Of a DNA stretch of 64,000 nucleotides, positions 39,202 to 51,236 are shown in pieces. The stretch covers positions 113,506-177,505 of the forward strand of contig WRCC01000001.1 of NCBI GenBank assembly GCA_009784235.1, in the 5' to 3' direction. Under the pieces are notes generated by a model, which worked only from the letters and a program-made list of their open reading frames with translations, ran no database searches and had not been told where the DNA came from. Every line of letters starts with the position of its first letter. Positions within the stretch are counted from its first letter, which is position 1. Both the position numbers and the translations under genes were made by a program. This stretch comes from Alphaproteobacteria bacterium. GTDB lineage: Bacteria > Pseudomonadota > Alphaproteobacteria > Rs-D84.

Positions 39202-39839
39202 CTGTCATCACGTTCTTTGCTATAAGAGTATTGTCCGCGCTGCATCAGGTCTTTCAATACAACCAAGGCACGGATATCGCCGAACGCAGGCTGCAGAAGG
39301 ATTCCATGCTCCTTGGAATGTAAAATCGATAAACGAACGTTGTGTGCGCTGAAAACCTTTTGCGCTTCCATGGCATTTTGCTCGTTCTTTGGTTTGAAAT
39401 AATACGTCGGTCTGTTTGTCGTGTCGTCAATGGCGTTTATAACGATTCCGAACTGTCGCAGTGAATTGGACAAGGTATCGATAATTTCGTCATATGATTT
39501 GAAGTCAAAGCCTTTTATCCGGCTGGATGCATCTGCAAAAGATTGCTGTTTCACTCGATTGCTTGGGTAAAATTTCGGCATAACCTCTGAATCATAGCGT
39601 TTGCGTTTTTCGGGGTTGCTCAGTATTTCCCATGCTTCTGCGGCTTTTCTGAATTGTTCCGCGGCTTCTTTGTCCCCTGGATTCTTATCGGGGTGATATT
39701 TGTGTGCGATTGACCTGTATGCTTTTTTTATATCCTGATTTGTTGCCGCCGTAATTTCTTCGCGCGTGGCATCCCATCTGATATTGAACGGCAGATATAA
39801 ATTTGCATCTCTAACTTTATCCAGCCAATCTCTCATCAC
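39198..39839 (-). CDS. DnaJ-domain protein
   Basis: '[48 protein letters not shown]'. Confidence 0.85.
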   Translation of the reverse strand: MMRDWLDKVRDANLYLPFNIRWDATREEITAATNQDIKKAYRSIAHKYHPDKNPGDKEAAEQFRKAAEAWEILSNPEKRKRYDSEVMPKFYPSNRVKQQSFADASSRIKGFDFKSYDEIIDTLSNSLRQFGIVINAIDDTTNRPTYYFKPKNEQNAMEAQKVFSAHNVRLSILHSKEHGILLQPAFGDIRALVVLKDLMQRGQYSYSKERDDR

Positions 39840-41170
39840 GATTCTCCGCCGGGTATGTTTTTCATCATTTCCATCAGTTTATCGGGCGAACCGAATTGTG
39901 ATAATTGCTTCATCTGGGTGCGCATTTTGTCGAAGTTTTTCAGCAATTGTTCAACGTCGCGTACGGCTGTTCCGCTGCCCGCTGCGATGCGTGTTTTGCG
40001 GCTGGCTAAAATTATTTCCGGCCGCATGCGTTCGGCCGCGGTCATTGATTGAATAATTGCCATCTGTTTATTAACGGCGTCATCGGTCGCGCGGTCTTTC
40101 AGCGCACCCGCCATTTGCGACATGCCCGGAATCATTTTAAGCAATCCGCCGATGGAACCCATTTTTTTAATTTGCTTCATTTGTTTCAGCATATCGTCAA
40201 GGGTAAATTCGCCGCTGAACATTTTCATCATTGCATTTTCGGCGTCTTTTTCGTTGATGTGTTCTTGGGCGCGTTCAACCAAAGATACAACGTCGCCCAT
40301 GCCCAAAATTCGCGACGCGACGCGGTCGGGATAGAACTGTTCAAAATCTGTAATTTTTTCGCCCGTTCCGGTGAACAGCACAGGCGCACCGGTTTCCATG
40401 CGCGCGGACAACACCGCCCCGCCCCGCGCATCACCATCGGCACGCGTCATAATCAATCCAGTGACGCCCAGCTGATTATTAAATTCCCGCGCAACATTTA
40501 ATGAATCTTGCCCGGCCATCGCGTCGATGGTCAACATGATATCGGTCGGCGATAAAATCTTTTTCAAATCGCGCAATTCAAGCATCAGCTTTTCATCAAT
40601 TTGCAAACGACCGGCAGTATCGATAATTAAAATATCAGATTTATTTTCACGCAGTGCGCGTTTTGCAATTTCAATTGGTTTTTCATCCGCAATAATCGGC
40701 AAAGAATTCACGCCGGCCTGGGTCGCCAGCATTTCCAATTGTTCACGCGCGGATGGGCGATATATATCAGTCGATACCAATAAAACCGATTTGCCCAGCT
40801 TTTTATAATGAACGGCCAGTTTTCCTGCGGTGGTGGTTTTGCCGGTGCCTTGCAATCCAATCAGCATGATGATTTCTGATTTATGATTTATGATTTCTGA
40901 TTTAGTGCCACCAAGTAAATTGACCAATTCATCATAAACAATCTTGGCAACCTGTTCCGCTGGACGGACATTTTCGGTGATTTTTTGTCCGACTGCTTTT
41001 TCACGAATATCAGACATTAATTTTTTTACAACGGGCAGCGCAACATCTGCTTCCAGTAACGCAATCCGAATTTCGGACAAAGCATCGTCCAGCATTGATT
41101 CAGTCAGATGTGTCCGGCCAGTTAATTTTGCAAAAGTGGTACCCAATCGGCGGGTTAAATTATCAAACAT
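39836..41170 (-). CDS. ffh: Signal recognition particle protein Ffh
   Basis: '[18 protein letters not shown]...[19 protein letters not shown]...[13 protein letters not shown]' and Met-rich M domain. Confidence 0.96.
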   Translation of the reverse strand: MFDNLTRRLGTTFAKLTGRTHLTESMLDDALSEIRIALLEADVALPVVKKLMSDIREKAVGQKITENVRPAEQVAKIVYDELVNLLGGTKSEIINHKSEIIMLIGLQGTGKTTTAGKLAVHYKKLGKSVLLVSTDIYRPSAREQLEMLATQAGVNSLPIIADEKPIEIAKRALRENKSDILIIDTAGRLQIDEKLMLELRDLKKILSPTDIMLTIDAMAGQDSLNVAREFNNQLGVTGLIMTRADGDARGGAVLSARMETGAPVLFTGTGEKITDFEQFYPDRVASRILGMGDVVSLVERAQEHINEKDAENAMMKMFSGEFTLDDMLKQMKQIKKMGSIGGLLKMIPGMSQMAGALKDRATDDAVNKQMAIIQSMTAAERMRPEIILASRKTRIAAGSGTAVRDVEQLLKNFDKMRTQMKQLSQFGSPDKLMEMMKNIPGGES

Positions 41171-41211
41171 AGCGAATATTTTACCGCGAAAAACGCGAAA
41201 TTGCAAACGAA

Positions 41212-41778
41212 TTAAAAAGTAGTATGAAAGCGCAACATCGCGCCCCCATCTGTCGGTTCAACCGATAAATTAACGTTGTCCGGAATGTATCTGGTGGTGA
41301 ATAAATAATTAAATCCTATGCCAATTGCGGCCGCGGTACCGATATCCAACCAATTGTGCATTCGCGCATAATTCCGCGAATATCCAACGTACGCCGCGGC
41401 CGCATACATTGGCGCACCAATGTACCAACCGTAACGCATCTGCCAATATGCAGCGCCAGAAAAAGCAAAACTGGTATGCCCAGATGGAAATGTTCGACCA
41501 TCCACGCCCGAATCTTGATATGGGCGTTCTTCGTTCGTTACGAATTTAAGTACCTCGGTTGTCACCGCGGTGGAACCAATGGCCAGACTCCATTGCCGTG
41601 CCCCTTGCCAATCTTGGATGGCAACCGTATATAGAATCGCGGATATTGGAATGGCCAGCATGGTATAATCGCCAATGCGTGTTACGGTGGCATCATTACG
41701 CGCTGTATGCCTGTCTGCGTGCGCGGTATGCGTTACCAATAGTGTCACAACAGCTAAACATAATAGGACTTTTTTCAT
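41212..41778 (-). CDS. PAP2-family phosphatase
   Basis: 'FPSGHTSFAFSGAAYW...YSRNYARMHNWLDIGTAAAIG'. Confidence 0.88.
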   Translation of the reverse strand: MKKVLLCLAVVTLLVTHTAHADRHTARNDATVTRIGDYTMLAIPISAILYTVAIQDWQGARQWSLAIGSTAVTTEVLKFVTNEERPYQDSGVDGRTFPSGHTSFAFSGAAYWQMRYGWYIGAPMYAAAAYVGYSRNYARMHNWLDIGTAAAIGIGFNYLFTTRYIPDNVNLSVEPTDGGAMLRFHTTF

Positions 41779-41818
41779 GCACGAAAGTGTTACACAGATG
41801 AAATTGCCGCGCAACTAT

Positions 41819-44635
41819 TTATTTCAAATATCTTTGAAGGTATTTTCCGGTTGGACTGGTCGGGATTTTTGCAACCGATTCCGGTGTGCCGGCCGCGACA
41901 ATATTTCCGCCCGCATCGCCGCCGCCGGGACCCAAATCAATGACCCAGTCTGCGGTTTTGATGACTTCCAGATTGTGTTCAATTACGATAACTGTATTGC
42001 CCTGGTCGGCCAATTCATGCAGAACAGACAATAACATTTTAATATCTTCGAAATGCAATCCAGTCGTTGGTTCGTCCAATATATACAATGTCCGGCCGGT
42101 CGAACGCGCGGCCAATTCTTTAGAAAGCTTTACGCGTTGTGCTTCACCACCCGATAATTCCAGCGACGATTGGCCCAATTTTATATAATCCAGTCCGACG
42201 CGGCGCAGCAATTCTAATTTATTTTTAATCAGTGGAACATTGATGAAGAATCTGTACGCTTCATCGACCGTCATATTTAAAACGTCCGCAATCGATTTGC
42301 CTTTGTACGTTACTTTCAACGTTTCATCATTATATCGTGACCCATGGCATTTTTCGCATTCTACATAAATATCGGGCAAGAAATTCATTTCGATTCTGAT
42401 TACGCCATCGCCCTGGCATGCTTCGCATCGGCCGCCTTTGACATTAAAAGAAAATCGTCCGGCCGCATATCCGCGTGCTTTCGATTCCGGCAACGCGGCA
42501 TAAAAATCACGAATATGGGTAAACAATCCGGTATAAGTCGCCGGGTTCGAACGTGGACTGCGCCCAATCGGACTTTGATCTATATCGACAACTTTATCGA
42601 TGTTTTCGATACCGGTAATTTTATCATGCGCACCAGATTCCAGCTTTGAATTATGCAGCACGCGCATTATTGATGGATATAAAGTATTTAACAACAGCGT
42701 TGATTTTCCAGAGCCCGAAACACCGGTCAGCGCAACCAGTTTACCCAGTGGAATTTCTACATCAACATTTTTCAAATTATTCTGACGCGCGCCTTTGATA
42801 TTTATAACCGCGCCCGTGCCATCGCGTCGCGTTTTCGGCACATCGATTTTTTTTGCACCGGATAAATATTGTCCGGTTAATGAATCTTTGTTTTTCAAGA
42901 TGTCTGCAGGTTTTCCAGCCGCAACAATCGAACCACCGTGAACACCGGCGTTGCGGCCAATGTCGATTAAATAATCGGCCGACATCATTGCGTCTTCATC
43001 ATGTTCAACTACGATTACCGTATTATCTTTATCGCGCAAAGCTTTCAAAGTTTCCAGTAATTTATCGTTATCAGATTGGTGCAATCCGATTGACGGTTCA
43101 TCCAAAACATACAAAACGCCGGTCAGTCCGGAACCAATTTGCGATGCCAATCGAATACGTTGTGCTTCACCGCCGGACAGTGTTCCAGCGTTACGCGACA
43201 ATGTTAGATATCCGAGTCCAACATTAGCCAAAAATTCCAAACGCGATGTAATTTCGCGCAATATTACGCGGGCGATTTCATTCTGTTTTTTCGTCATGCG
43301 TTCTGGCAAATCGCGAAACCATGCAAGTGCTTTCGTCACTGACATTTCTGAAATATCCATGATGTCCGCGCTATTGACTTTCACACATAATGCTTGGACG
43401 TTCAGGCGTTTTCCGTGGCACGCTGGGCATGGCGTTTGCGATTGGAATTTTTCCAAAAATTCTTTCATTAAATTGGATTCGGATTCGCGGAATCTTCGTT
43501 CCAGGTTTCCAATTACGCCTTCGAACGGTTTTTCATATTTGTATCCGTTCCAATTTATATGGATTGGTGTGTCGCCGCTGCCATACAATATAATGTCTTG
43601 CTGGGCCGCGGTCAAAGAATTCCAAGGTTTTGACATTGGAATTTTATAATGCTTTGTGACGCCTTCCAAAACATGTTCATACTGCGTTAACATTCCGCCG
43701 CGCGACCACGGTGCAATCGCGCCATCGCGCAACGATAATGAAGTATCCGGAATAACCAGTGCGACTGACATATTCAATTGGACGCCCAGACCGTCGCATT
43801 CGCTGCACGCGCCCAATGGCGCATTAAACGAAAACAATCGCGGTTCGATTTTCGGCACGGTAAATCCAGAAACCGGGCATGCGAATTCGGTGGAATATAA
43901 AATGTCTTCGTTGGTGTCCAATCGGCGCACCAAAACAGAACCCGGTACCAGACGCAAAGATGATTCAAATGACGCGGACAAGCGTGAAATAAAATCTTCA
44001 TCATTTTTTACGACCAGCCGGTCAACAACAACAAAAATATTATGTTTCTTATTTTTATCCAATGTCGGTGGCCGCGATAAATCAACCAATTCACCATCGA
44101 TAATTGCGCGCTGATATCCTTGTTTTACCAGGAACGCTAATTCTTTTTTATATTCGCCTTTGCGTTCACGGACCAATGGCGCCATAACGTAAATTTTTGT
44201 ATCGGCTGGCAGTTTAAGAGTCCATTCGACCATTTCCGGAATTGTCTGAGATGAAATCGGTTTGCCCGTCATCGGTGAATGCGGCACGCCGACACGCGCC
44301 CACAACAGACGGAAATAATCGTAGATTTCAGTAACCGTACCGACAGTGGAACGTGGATTTTTCGATGTTGTTTTTTGTTCAATCGAAATCGCAGGCGATA
44401 ATCCTTCAATTAAATCGACATCCGGCTTGCGCTGCATATCCAAAAATTGACGCGCGTATGACGATAATGATTCGACGTATCGACGTTGGCCCTCGGCATA
44501 AATTGTATTAAACGCCAACGATGATTTCCCCGAACCGGACACGCCAGTAATGACCACCAATTTATTTTTTGGTATGTCCAGGTCGATATTCTTTAAATTG
44601 TTTTCCCGCGCACCGCGGATTTTAATTGTATTCAT
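41819..44635 (-). CDS. uvrA: Excinuclease ABC subunit A
   Basis: '[62 protein letters not shown]'. Confidence 0.98.
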   Translation of the reverse strand: MNTIKIRGARENNLKNIDLDIPKNKLVVITGVSGSGKSSLAFNTIYAEGQRRYVESLSSYARQFLDMQRKPDVDLIEGLSPAISIEQKTTSKNPRSTVGTVTEIYDYFRLLWARVGVPHSPMTGKPISSQTIPEMVEWTLKLPADTKIYVMAPLVRERKGEYKKELAFLVKQGYQRAIIDGELVDLSRPPTLDKNKKHNIFVVVDRLVVKNDEDFISRLSASFESSLRLVPGSVLVRRLDTNEDILYSTEFACPVSGFTVPKIEPRLFSFNAPLGACSECDGLGVQLNMSVALVIPDTSLSLRDGAIAPWSRGGMLTQYEHVLEGVTKHYKIPMSKPWNSLTAAQQDIILYGSGDTPIHINWNGYKYEKPFEGVIGNLERRFRESESNLMKEFLEKFQSQTPCPACHGKRLNVQALCVKVNSADIMDISEMSVTKALAWFRDLPERMTKKQNEIARVILREITSRLEFLANVGLGYLTLSRNAGTLSGGEAQRIRLASQIGSGLTGVLYVLDEPSIGLHQSDNDKLLETLKALRDKDNTVIVVEHDEDAMMSADYLIDIGRNAGVHGGSIVAAGKPADILKNKDSLTGQYLSGAKKIDVPKTRRDGTGAVINIKGARQNNLKNVDVEIPLGKLVALTGVSGSGKSTLLLNTLYPSIMRVLHNSKLESGAHDKITGIENIDKVVDIDQSPIGRSPRSNPATYTGLFTHIRDFYAALPESKARGYAAGRFSFNVKGGRCEACQGDGVIRIEMNFLPDIYVECEKCHGSRYNDETLKVTYKGKSIADVLNMTVDEAYRFFINVPLIKNKLELLRRVGLDYIKLGQSSLELSGGEAQRVKLSKELAARSTGRTLYILDEPTTGLHFEDIKMLLSVLHELADQGNTVIVIEHNLEVIKTADWVIDLGPGGGDAGGNIVAAGTPESVAKIPTSPTGKYLQRYLK

Positions 44636-44697
44636 GTCCGACTATATAGTGATAAATTTGTCGGGTTCAAGTATAACCGACCGATATTAAAAAGCAA

Positions 44698-44732
44698 CAA
44701 AAGAAAACGCCCCAGGGGGCGTTTTTATCTGG
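44698..44732. terminator. Rho-independent terminator
   Basis: aaaagaaaacgccccagggggcgtttttatc. Confidence 0.8.
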
Positions 44733-45543
44733 GTTTTGACCTGAAATATTTATACCCGTCTGCGGCGGCATTATTGATATCGTTTTTCCATTTTTCTGCG
44801 GCCTTGGCCGGCTTCATTTTTCCCAAATATTCCGGATTGGTCAGTCCACTGGAAATTGGATATATGGCATTCGGCCCGGCATATTTTATAAAATCCAAAT
44901 CGCCGCCCTGGCGGCCGAATCCGGGTGCCAAAACGAACGCCAGGTCTTTCGTATCATGCCCATTATCCAGTTCCGCGGTGCGGATATTTTTCATGGATTC
45001 CGGTTTTGTTGCGCCGACCACGAAACCAACGCGTTCTTTGTCCACATTGCGAATTTCCAATGCCATGTGTTGATACACATAAAGCCCGTCTTCGGCCCGC
45101 AAATTTTGTATTTTGGCATTTTCGTTTGATGTAGCCGCCAACGCGAACACGCACATATTCGGATCGGCGTCCAGATAAGGCATTATTGTATCGATTTCCC
45201 CTATGTACGGGCTGACCGTGACTATGTCCGGGACAAAATTGTAAATATCCGCAGTACTGTATTCTTTCTGGGTACTGCCGATATCGCCGCGTTTGTCATC
45301 CAAAATGCGCAGCAAATTCGGATGAGCAATCGCGGTATAGTTCATAATTTCGGCCAATATATGCCGCGAATGTTTTTCATAAAACGCCAAATTTAGCTTT
45401 ATTCCGACAATATGCGGCGCGCATTTATCGATAATTTTACGCAATTTTTTGTAATCCATTTGTTCTGGCGATGGGTCCAGTCCCAGTACAAGACGGGAAT
45501 TTTTGGTTTTTATCTGCTGGGCCAATTTTTGAAAAGCGTGCAT
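44725..45543 (-). CDS. pyrF: Orotidine 5'-phosphate decarboxylase (type 2)
   Basis: 'SRLVLGLDPSPEQMDY...VGIKLNLAFYEKH...ILDDKRGDIGSTQKEYS'. Confidence 0.92.
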   Translation of the reverse strand: MHAFQKLAQQIKTKNSRLVLGLDPSPEQMDYKKLRKIIDKCAPHIVGIKLNLAFYEKHSRHILAEIMNYTAIAHPNLLRILDDKRGDIGSTQKEYSTADIYNFVPDIVTVSPYIGEIDTIMPYLDADPNMCVFALAATSNENAKIQNLRAEDGLYVYQHMALEIRNVDKERVGFVVGATKPESMKNIRTAELDNGHDTKDLAFVLAPGFGRQGGDLDFIKYAGPNAIYPISSGLTNPEYLGKMKPAKAAEKWKNDINNAAADGYKYFRSKPR

Positions 45544-45571
45544 ATTCTATCCTTTATGTGCCAAGATAGTA

Positions 45572-46027
45572 TCAATCGGGGCTGTTTTCAACAATTTTTT
45601 CCAATTCCCAATCGGACAGCCACAAAATATATCCCCGTACGGCGCGGCCAGGAAATGCAGCGCGCAAAAGTGCGGCGTATTCCGCCATCTGCGCGGCGTA
45701 CAGGTCGCGTCGTGCAGATTTATCAGTGTCTGTTTTATAATCCAAGAATTCGATTTCTGTGTCGCTTATTATCATTCGGTCTATGCGGCGGCTGATGAAT
45801 TTTTCGCGAATTTTCCCGGCGATTGGAACTTCGGTGCGTGCGCCGGATGCAAAAAATCGCGCAATTTTCGGCTGTGCGGTGATTTTTTTGGCCAGCATAG
45901 CATCGCCTTGCGCACCCTGCCCGTCAATTATAACATGTTGTAATCGCTTGTGCATCACGGTGCCTGCATCTGTTGCATGTTTCTGCGATTCATGTGATTT
46001 TAAAAAATCGGACAGTGTTCCATTCAT
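45572..46027 (-). CDS. PD-(D/E)XK nuclease domain protein, likely detached AddA C-terminal nuclease
   Basis: 'RRIDRMIISDTEIEFLDYKTDTD' nuclease motif; ATGA overlap with the addA helicase ORF. Confidence 0.75.
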   Translation of the reverse strand: MNGTLSDFLKSHESQKHATDAGTVMHKRLQHVIIDGQGAQGDAMLAKKITAQPKIARFFASGARTEVPIAGKIREKFISRRIDRMIISDTEIEFLDYKTDTDKSARRDLYAAQMAEYAALLRAAFPGRAVRGYILWLSDWELEKIVENSPD

Positions 46028-48618
46028 TTTGTAATCCGTATTATTCCATTTTCATCAACCGCAGCGTACGGATGTGTTGCCAGAACGGCGGCAAGGCGAG
46101 TATGCCAGCTGTCGGCCGGTGGTTCCAGCGTATTATTAAATCCGTAAATATACAGCCGGTCGCGTGCGCGTGTCATTGCGACATACAGTAATCGATAATA
46201 TTCTTCCAGCTGTGTCTGATATTTTGCATCTGCGACCATCGTGAAGTTTTCCGATTTATCCGCACGTCCGCGCCATAAAAATGTATCGCCTGTTGGGATT
46301 GGTTCCGCAATTCGCACTGTGTTCGCGTTGCGCGGATTACGGATGGTGTCAATCAGAAACACACATGGTGCCTCCAATCCTTTGGCGCCGTGGGTCGTTA
46401 CAATTCGCACGCCGGCGGATGCATCGATGTCGCGTGTGATTTCGCTGTCGCCCTTGATAAACCATTCCAGAAAATCGATTAATTCGCCCGGTTGGGTTCG
46501 TTCATAAGACAGACATATGGTCAGAAACTCTTCCAGTGGGTCGATAATTTGCCCGCCCAACGCGGCAATCATTTTCTGGCGTCGGTCATCTGTATTCAAA
46601 ATTTTCATGAAAAACGAATAAGGTGCAAGGTTTTTCCATTCCAAAATTTGTTGAAATTTAGTATAAAGTTCTGGATTTAATTCATTGATACGACTTAATA
46701 ATAATTCTTTGTTGCGATTATGGCATAGTGCATATAATTCATGCTCTGATGATCGGAATAATGGCGACCGCAATATGCATGCCAATGCATAATCATCCGA
46801 TTGGTCAATGCAAAATCGAACCAGGTTCAAAAGGTCGCGAATGGCTGGGAATTCAGGTAGTTTAATACGGTCGCTGCCCGCAACTGGGATGCCACGTTTT
46901 TGTAGTTCTGATATCAAAGGCGCGGCAAATGGATGGCGTCGTTGGACCAGAATCATGATGTCGCTGGGTTTTAGAGTCGGTTCGGTCAACAGATTTTCGA
47001 TTTTACCGGCCAAATCGCATATAAATTGCTTTCGTGCTGTGCCAGAATCCACATCTTCCGCGGGTTTCGTCAATGGATGCAATTCAACCAATCCAAAATC
47101 ATCATTCCGAAAGCATTTGTGAATATTGTTCTTGAACTTTGTCAAAGAACCAATTGATACATCGCTGAAAAAATGGTCAACCGTGGAAAGTACAGCGGAT
47201 GTCGACCGAAAGGATTGTTCCAGTGGTACATTAACTATGCGACGCGCATCATGTCTGATTTGCGCATCAATTGCATCTTTGGATTTTGCGAATGCGGTTG
47301 GGTCGGCGCCCTGGAATGAATAAATAGATTGCTTTGTGTCACCAACGACAAACAAAGACCGCGGGTTTTCTGATTCGCCGTCAGTCGTAAAATCCATTGT
47401 CAGTGCGTTCATTATTTCCCATTGTTCTGGCGATGTATCTTGGGCTTCATCAACCAAAATATGATGCAAATTTGTATCCAGTTGCGATAAAATCCACCCC
47501 ATTTGTGCCGGGTCGGAAAACAATTTATTCGTATATAGAATTAAATCGTCGAAATCCAGTGATCCGCGGTCCAGCTTGGTTTTACGATATTTTTGCGCAA
47601 ATACAGCGGTCAAATCATACAGCGCAATTGTGTTTTCAAATATTTCACGGTTTATATTTTCTTGATTCAGCGTATAAACCAAATCTTGTTCGGCAACCAG
47701 ATAGTCTTTTTTCGAAACGTTAACGTTTTTTGTGCCGGTCGCAGTCAAAAAAGCAGCCTTGTATTCATTAAAATCGCACTTACTATTCCATTGTCCATTG
47801 TTGCAGAGATTCTTTTTTATCTGTTCGGAAATCTTTAATAAATATCCAGCGGGTTTTGGTTCGGTGGCAATAGAATCCAAAATTAATTTACGGTTTTGAA
47901 TGGCCGCGGACGAGCAAAAATCGGCCCCGGTCAAATTATTAGTTTTTAATAATTGTTTCGTTGTATCAATAAATTGTTGTCGAATATTAAAGTTATTTTC
48001 AGTCTTGAAAAATTGCTTGTATTGTCCTGTCAAAATATTTAACAGGTCATCCAGCGAATATTCCGACACCTGTGAAATGATACGGTCAAATGCAGATGAT
48101 AACCCCGAGCCCGCTTGTTCGTTCATCAAATCTTGAAATACATCTTTTTGCAATCTGGTTTGTTCGGCGCCGAAAACCAATTTCCATGCAGGCCCTATTC
48201 CGGCTTCGATTGGAAACCGGCGCAGAATTTCTTCGCAAAATCCATGGATAGTTCGAATTTTCAGCATTTGTGGATTATCGATATATTCATAGAAAATCGC
48301 ACGCGTGCGTGCCAAATCTGCATCTGATGGTGCGCGTTCATGTGCCACGCCCACCAATAAATCGCGCAAATTGTCGTCATCTGCAAATGCCCATTCGCGA
48401 AGCGCGGCCAGAATTCGGTTTCGCATCTCGCTGGCGCCGGCATTGGTATAGGTCAGGCATAATATACCGTTTTTATCGTCAGAGCGGAATAAAATACGCA
48501 ACAGCCGCAACACCAAGACCGAAGTCTTGCCCGTGCCGGCGTTTGCCTGGACCCAGATATTCTGGGTTGGGTCGGCGGCCAAAGTTTGTTCCAAAGATAA
48601 TTTGCGCTTGTGTGACAT
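46024..48618 (-). CDS. addA: Double-strand break repair helicase AddA (UvrD-like helicase part)
   Basis: 'NIWVQANAGTGKTSVLVLRLLRI...ILVDEAQDTSPEQWEI...VVGDTKQSIYSFQGADP...RIVTTHGAKGLEAPCVFL'. Confidence 0.92.
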   Translation of the reverse strand: MSHKRKLSLEQTLAADPTQNIWVQANAGTGKTSVLVLRLLRILFRSDDKNGILCLTYTNAGASEMRNRILAALREWAFADDDNLRDLLVGVAHERAPSDADLARTRAIFYEYIDNPQMLKIRTIHGFCEEILRRFPIEAGIGPAWKLVFGAEQTRLQKDVFQDLMNEQAGSGLSSAFDRIISQVSEYSLDDLLNILTGQYKQFFKTENNFNIRQQFIDTTKQLLKTNNLTGADFCSSAAIQNRKLILDSIATEPKPAGYLLKISEQIKKNLCNNGQWNSKCDFNEYKAAFLTATGTKNVNVSKKDYLVAEQDLVYTLNQENINREIFENTIALYDLTAVFAQKYRKTKLDRGSLDFDDLILYTNKLFSDPAQMGWILSQLDTNLHHILVDEAQDTSPEQWEIMNALTMDFTTDGESENPRSLFVVGDTKQSIYSFQGADPTAFAKSKDAIDAQIRHDARRIVNVPLEQSFRSTSAVLSTVDHFFSDVSIGSLTKFKNNIHKCFRNDDFGLVELHPLTKPAEDVDSGTARKQFICDLAGKIENLLTEPTLKPSDIMILVQRRHPFAAPLISELQKRGIPVAGSDRIKLPEFPAIRDLLNLVRFCIDQSDDYALACILRSPLFRSSEHELYALCHNRNKELLLSRINELNPELYTKFQQILEWKNLAPYSFFMKILNTDDRRQKMIAALGGQIIDPLEEFLTICLSYERTQPGELIDFLEWFIKGDSEITRDIDASAGVRIVTTHGAKGLEAPCVFLIDTIRNPRNANTVRIAEPIPTGDTFLWRGRADKSENFTMVADAKYQTQLEEYYRLLYVAMTRARDRLYIYGFNNTLEPPADSWHTRLAAVLATHPYAAVDENGIIRITK

Positions 48619-48767
48619 TTCATATTGCTTTGTATGCCCGAATTGTAGTATAAAAATCCCATGATTTCAACAGAAAGGATGCAAAGTTCAATCTGGTCGG
48701 CATTTAGAAAGGAGAGCCAAATGTCAGCAAAATCACGCGTTACCCGCGCAACAAAAAGGGATTTACG

Positions 48768-49355
48768 ATGCAAAAACTGAAACGCAATGATTCTGGGGTG
48801 TGGGTTCTGGTCGCGACATCGTGCGATTTTTCGCACCCGGATGCAAATATATGTTGTACTGGTGTTGGAAAAATCAATGCTGCCATTGCTGCGCGGCATA
48901 TTATCGATACTGAAAATCCACGTTTGATTTTATCGCTGGGCAGTGTCAGTTCCGGTGCATTTGAATTCGGTCAAATAATAAATCCAACTGGCTGGGTTCA
49001 GCGAGATATGAATTTGTGCGAATTCCTTGGACCCAAATACGTCACACCGATGAGTGGCGATGAACAAATAATAAAATACGGTATGCGTGATGATAAATAT
49101 CCGAACGCGGTTTGCGGCAGTGGTGACACTTGGATAAAAGATATGTCCGAGGAAATTTGGAATTGCGTCGATATAGACGGATTTGCAATTGCGGTTGTTT
49201 GTCGCGCGGCTGATGTGCCGTTTATTTCATACAAATTCGTCACCGATGGCAAATCATGCAAGGTGAGTCCAGATGAATGGTCGGAATTGGCCGACCAGTC
49301 GCGGGAATCATTACATTGGATTTATGACGAAATTATGGATGATGAAGATGAATAA
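48768..49355 (+). CDS. Nucleoside phosphorylase-superfamily protein (MTA/SAH nucleosidase-like)
   Basis: 'CCTGVGKINAAIAARHIIDTENPRLILSLGSVSSGAF...GFAIAVVCRAADVPFISYKFVTD'. Confidence 0.75.
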   Translation: MQKLKRNDSGVWVLVATSCDFSHPDANICCTGVGKINAAIAARHIIDTENPRLILSLGSVSSGAFEFGQIINPTGWVQRDMNLCEFLGPKYVTPMSGDEQIIKYGMRDDKYPNAVCGSGDTWIKDMSEEIWNCVDIDGFAIAVVCRAADVPFISYKFVTDGKSCKVSPDEWSELADQSRESLHWIYDEIMDDEDE

Positions 49356-50514
49356 TAAATATATTTTGATTTTCTTAACTTTGTTATTGGCTGTGGGCGT
49401 ATGGCTTGGCATACGCGAATATCGACGTGCGCAATTGAATAAAATGGTCGGCCAGATGATTCTGGTTGGATTTCGCGGCACATCGCCGGATGATGAATCT
49501 GTTCGTGAATTGGCAAACGATATTCGTGCGGGTCGCATTGGCGGCGTGATATTGTTCAGCTTTGATGTCGCATCCGGAGTTGCAGACGGCATACCGCGAA
49601 ATGAAATACGATGGCAGACAAAATCACGGAATATTATCGATATAGACCAGGTTCGCGAACTGAACGATTATCTGCAAAACGCCGCGTCTGCTCGTCCGCC
49701 GCTGTTCGTTTCAATCGATTTCGAAGGCGGCCGCATTTCGCGAATCCTGCCCGAACACAGATTTGATTTCGTGCTTGATTCCGCAAAAGAATTGGCGGCG
49801 AATTATCCGCCGGAAACAGTTGGCGAAATGTATTACGAACTGGGCATACGTTTGCGCGATTTGGGATTCAATGTAAATTTTGCGCCGACGGTCGATGTGG
49901 ATATTAATCCGCACAGTCCGGCAATCGGCGCAATGGGCCGGGCTTTTTCCGACGATGCGGCGTTGGTTACGAAATACGGCCGCGCCGCGTCGGACGGATT
50001 GGCGCGCGCAAATATTATTTATTCGCTGAAACATTTTCCGGGCCACGGTTCGGCCGACGTCGATTCCCATCACGGCACGGTCGATATAACGAATACATGG
50101 GTTGAATCGGAATTGATTCCATACCGCGAATTGGCGCGGACTGATATGCCCGGCATGGTTATGGTCGCGCATGTGTTCAAGAAAACGCTGGATGCTGAAT
50201 TTCCAGCATCACTGTCGCCGAAAATAGTCGACGGAATGCTGCGCACGGATATCGGATTTGACGGCGTCGTGATTACTGATGATTTGCAAATGGGCGCGAT
50301 TTATGAACATTACGGTCTGCGCGAAACTTTGCGTCTGGCGATTCTGGCGGGCAACGACATTATGCTGCTGGGCAATTGCATGACATACACCGAAAATTTG
50401 GGTCGTATCGCGTACGGGGAAATAATCGACATGGTGCGCCGCGGCGAAATACCGCGCAGCCGAATCAAAGAATCGTATCGGCGAATCATAAAATTAAAAG
50501 GCGATATTAAATGA
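49342..50514 (+). CDS. nagZ: Glycoside hydrolase family 3, beta-N-acetylhexosaminidase (NagZ-like)
   Basis: 'MVGQMILVGFRG...FVSIDFEGGRISRI...NFAPTVDVDINPHSPAIGAMGRAFS...SLKHFPGHGSADVDSH'. Confidence 0.9.
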   Translation: MKMNNKYILIFLTLLLAVGVWLGIREYRRAQLNKMVGQMILVGFRGTSPDDESVRELANDIRAGRIGGVILFSFDVASGVADGIPRNEIRWQTKSRNIIDIDQVRELNDYLQNAASARPPLFVSIDFEGGRISRILPEHRFDFVLDSAKELAANYPPETVGEMYYELGIRLRDLGFNVNFAPTVDVDINPHSPAIGAMGRAFSDDAALVTKYGRAASDGLARANIIYSLKHFPGHGSADVDSHHGTVDITNTWVESELIPYRELARTDMPGMVMVAHVFKKTLDAEFPASLSPKIVDGMLRTDIGFDGVVITDDLQMGAIYEHYGLRETLRLAILAGNDIMLLGNCMTYTENLGRIAYGEIIDMVRRGEIPRSRIKESYRRIIKLKGDIK

Positions 50515-51236
50515 GAAAATTATTCATGACGATTGCCATAATGTCTGTTTTCGGATGTTCCGACGCCGACGAATGGGGCGAACATATCGACGGCGTAATC
50601 GACAGAATTCACGTCGAACAATCCGGTGCGAAAATCATCGCGCTGACATTGGATATATGCGGCAGTAACAAAGGCCCCGGCATCGATAAAGAACTGGCGC
50701 AATATCTGCACGACAACAAAATCAAAGCAACTTTGTTTATAAATAAAAGATTCATAGATAAAAATCCGGATGATTTTCTGGCGCTGGCCGCGTCCGAATA
50801 TTTCGATATCCAAAACCACGGGACCCAGCATCGACCTGCATCGATTACGGGCCGGTCCGCGTGGGGAATTCGCGGGTTCGATTCCAAGCAGGAATTAATC
50901 GATGAAATCCAGGACGCTGAAAACCGTATATACGAAATGACTGGTCGCCGCACGACTTTGTATCGTTCTGGAACCGCGTTTTATGAAACGGCCGCGATGA
51001 AAATCATTCACGGATTGGGATACAAAGTCATCGGATTTGCAGTCAACGGCGACCACGGCGCGTCGGATTCAGCGGACACGGTCGAACAAAACCTGGCGGG
51101 TGCGAAATCCGGCGATATTATAATCAATCATATGAATCATCCGGCCAGCGGGGTCCGCGACGGAATGATTGCCGCGATTGACAAATGGAAATCCGAAGGC
51201 GTTCAATTTGTTTTCGTAAAAGATTATTTGCAATGA
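50511..51236 (+). CDS. Polysaccharide deacetylase-family protein
   Basis: 'IIALTLDICGSNKGPG...DIQNHGTQHRPAS...GDIIINHMNHPASGVRDGMIAAID' NodB-homology motifs. Confidence 0.82.
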   Translation: MRKLFMTIAIMSVFGCSDADEWGEHIDGVIDRIHVEQSGAKIIALTLDICGSNKGPGIDKELAQYLHDNKIKATLFINKRFIDKNPDDFLALAASEYFDIQNHGTQHRPASITGRSAWGIRGFDSKQELIDEIQDAENRIYEMTGRRTTLYRSGTAFYETAAMKIIHGLGYKVIGFAVNGDHGASDSADTVEQNLAGAKSGDIIINHMNHPASGVRDGMIAAIDKWKSEGVQFVFVKDYLQ

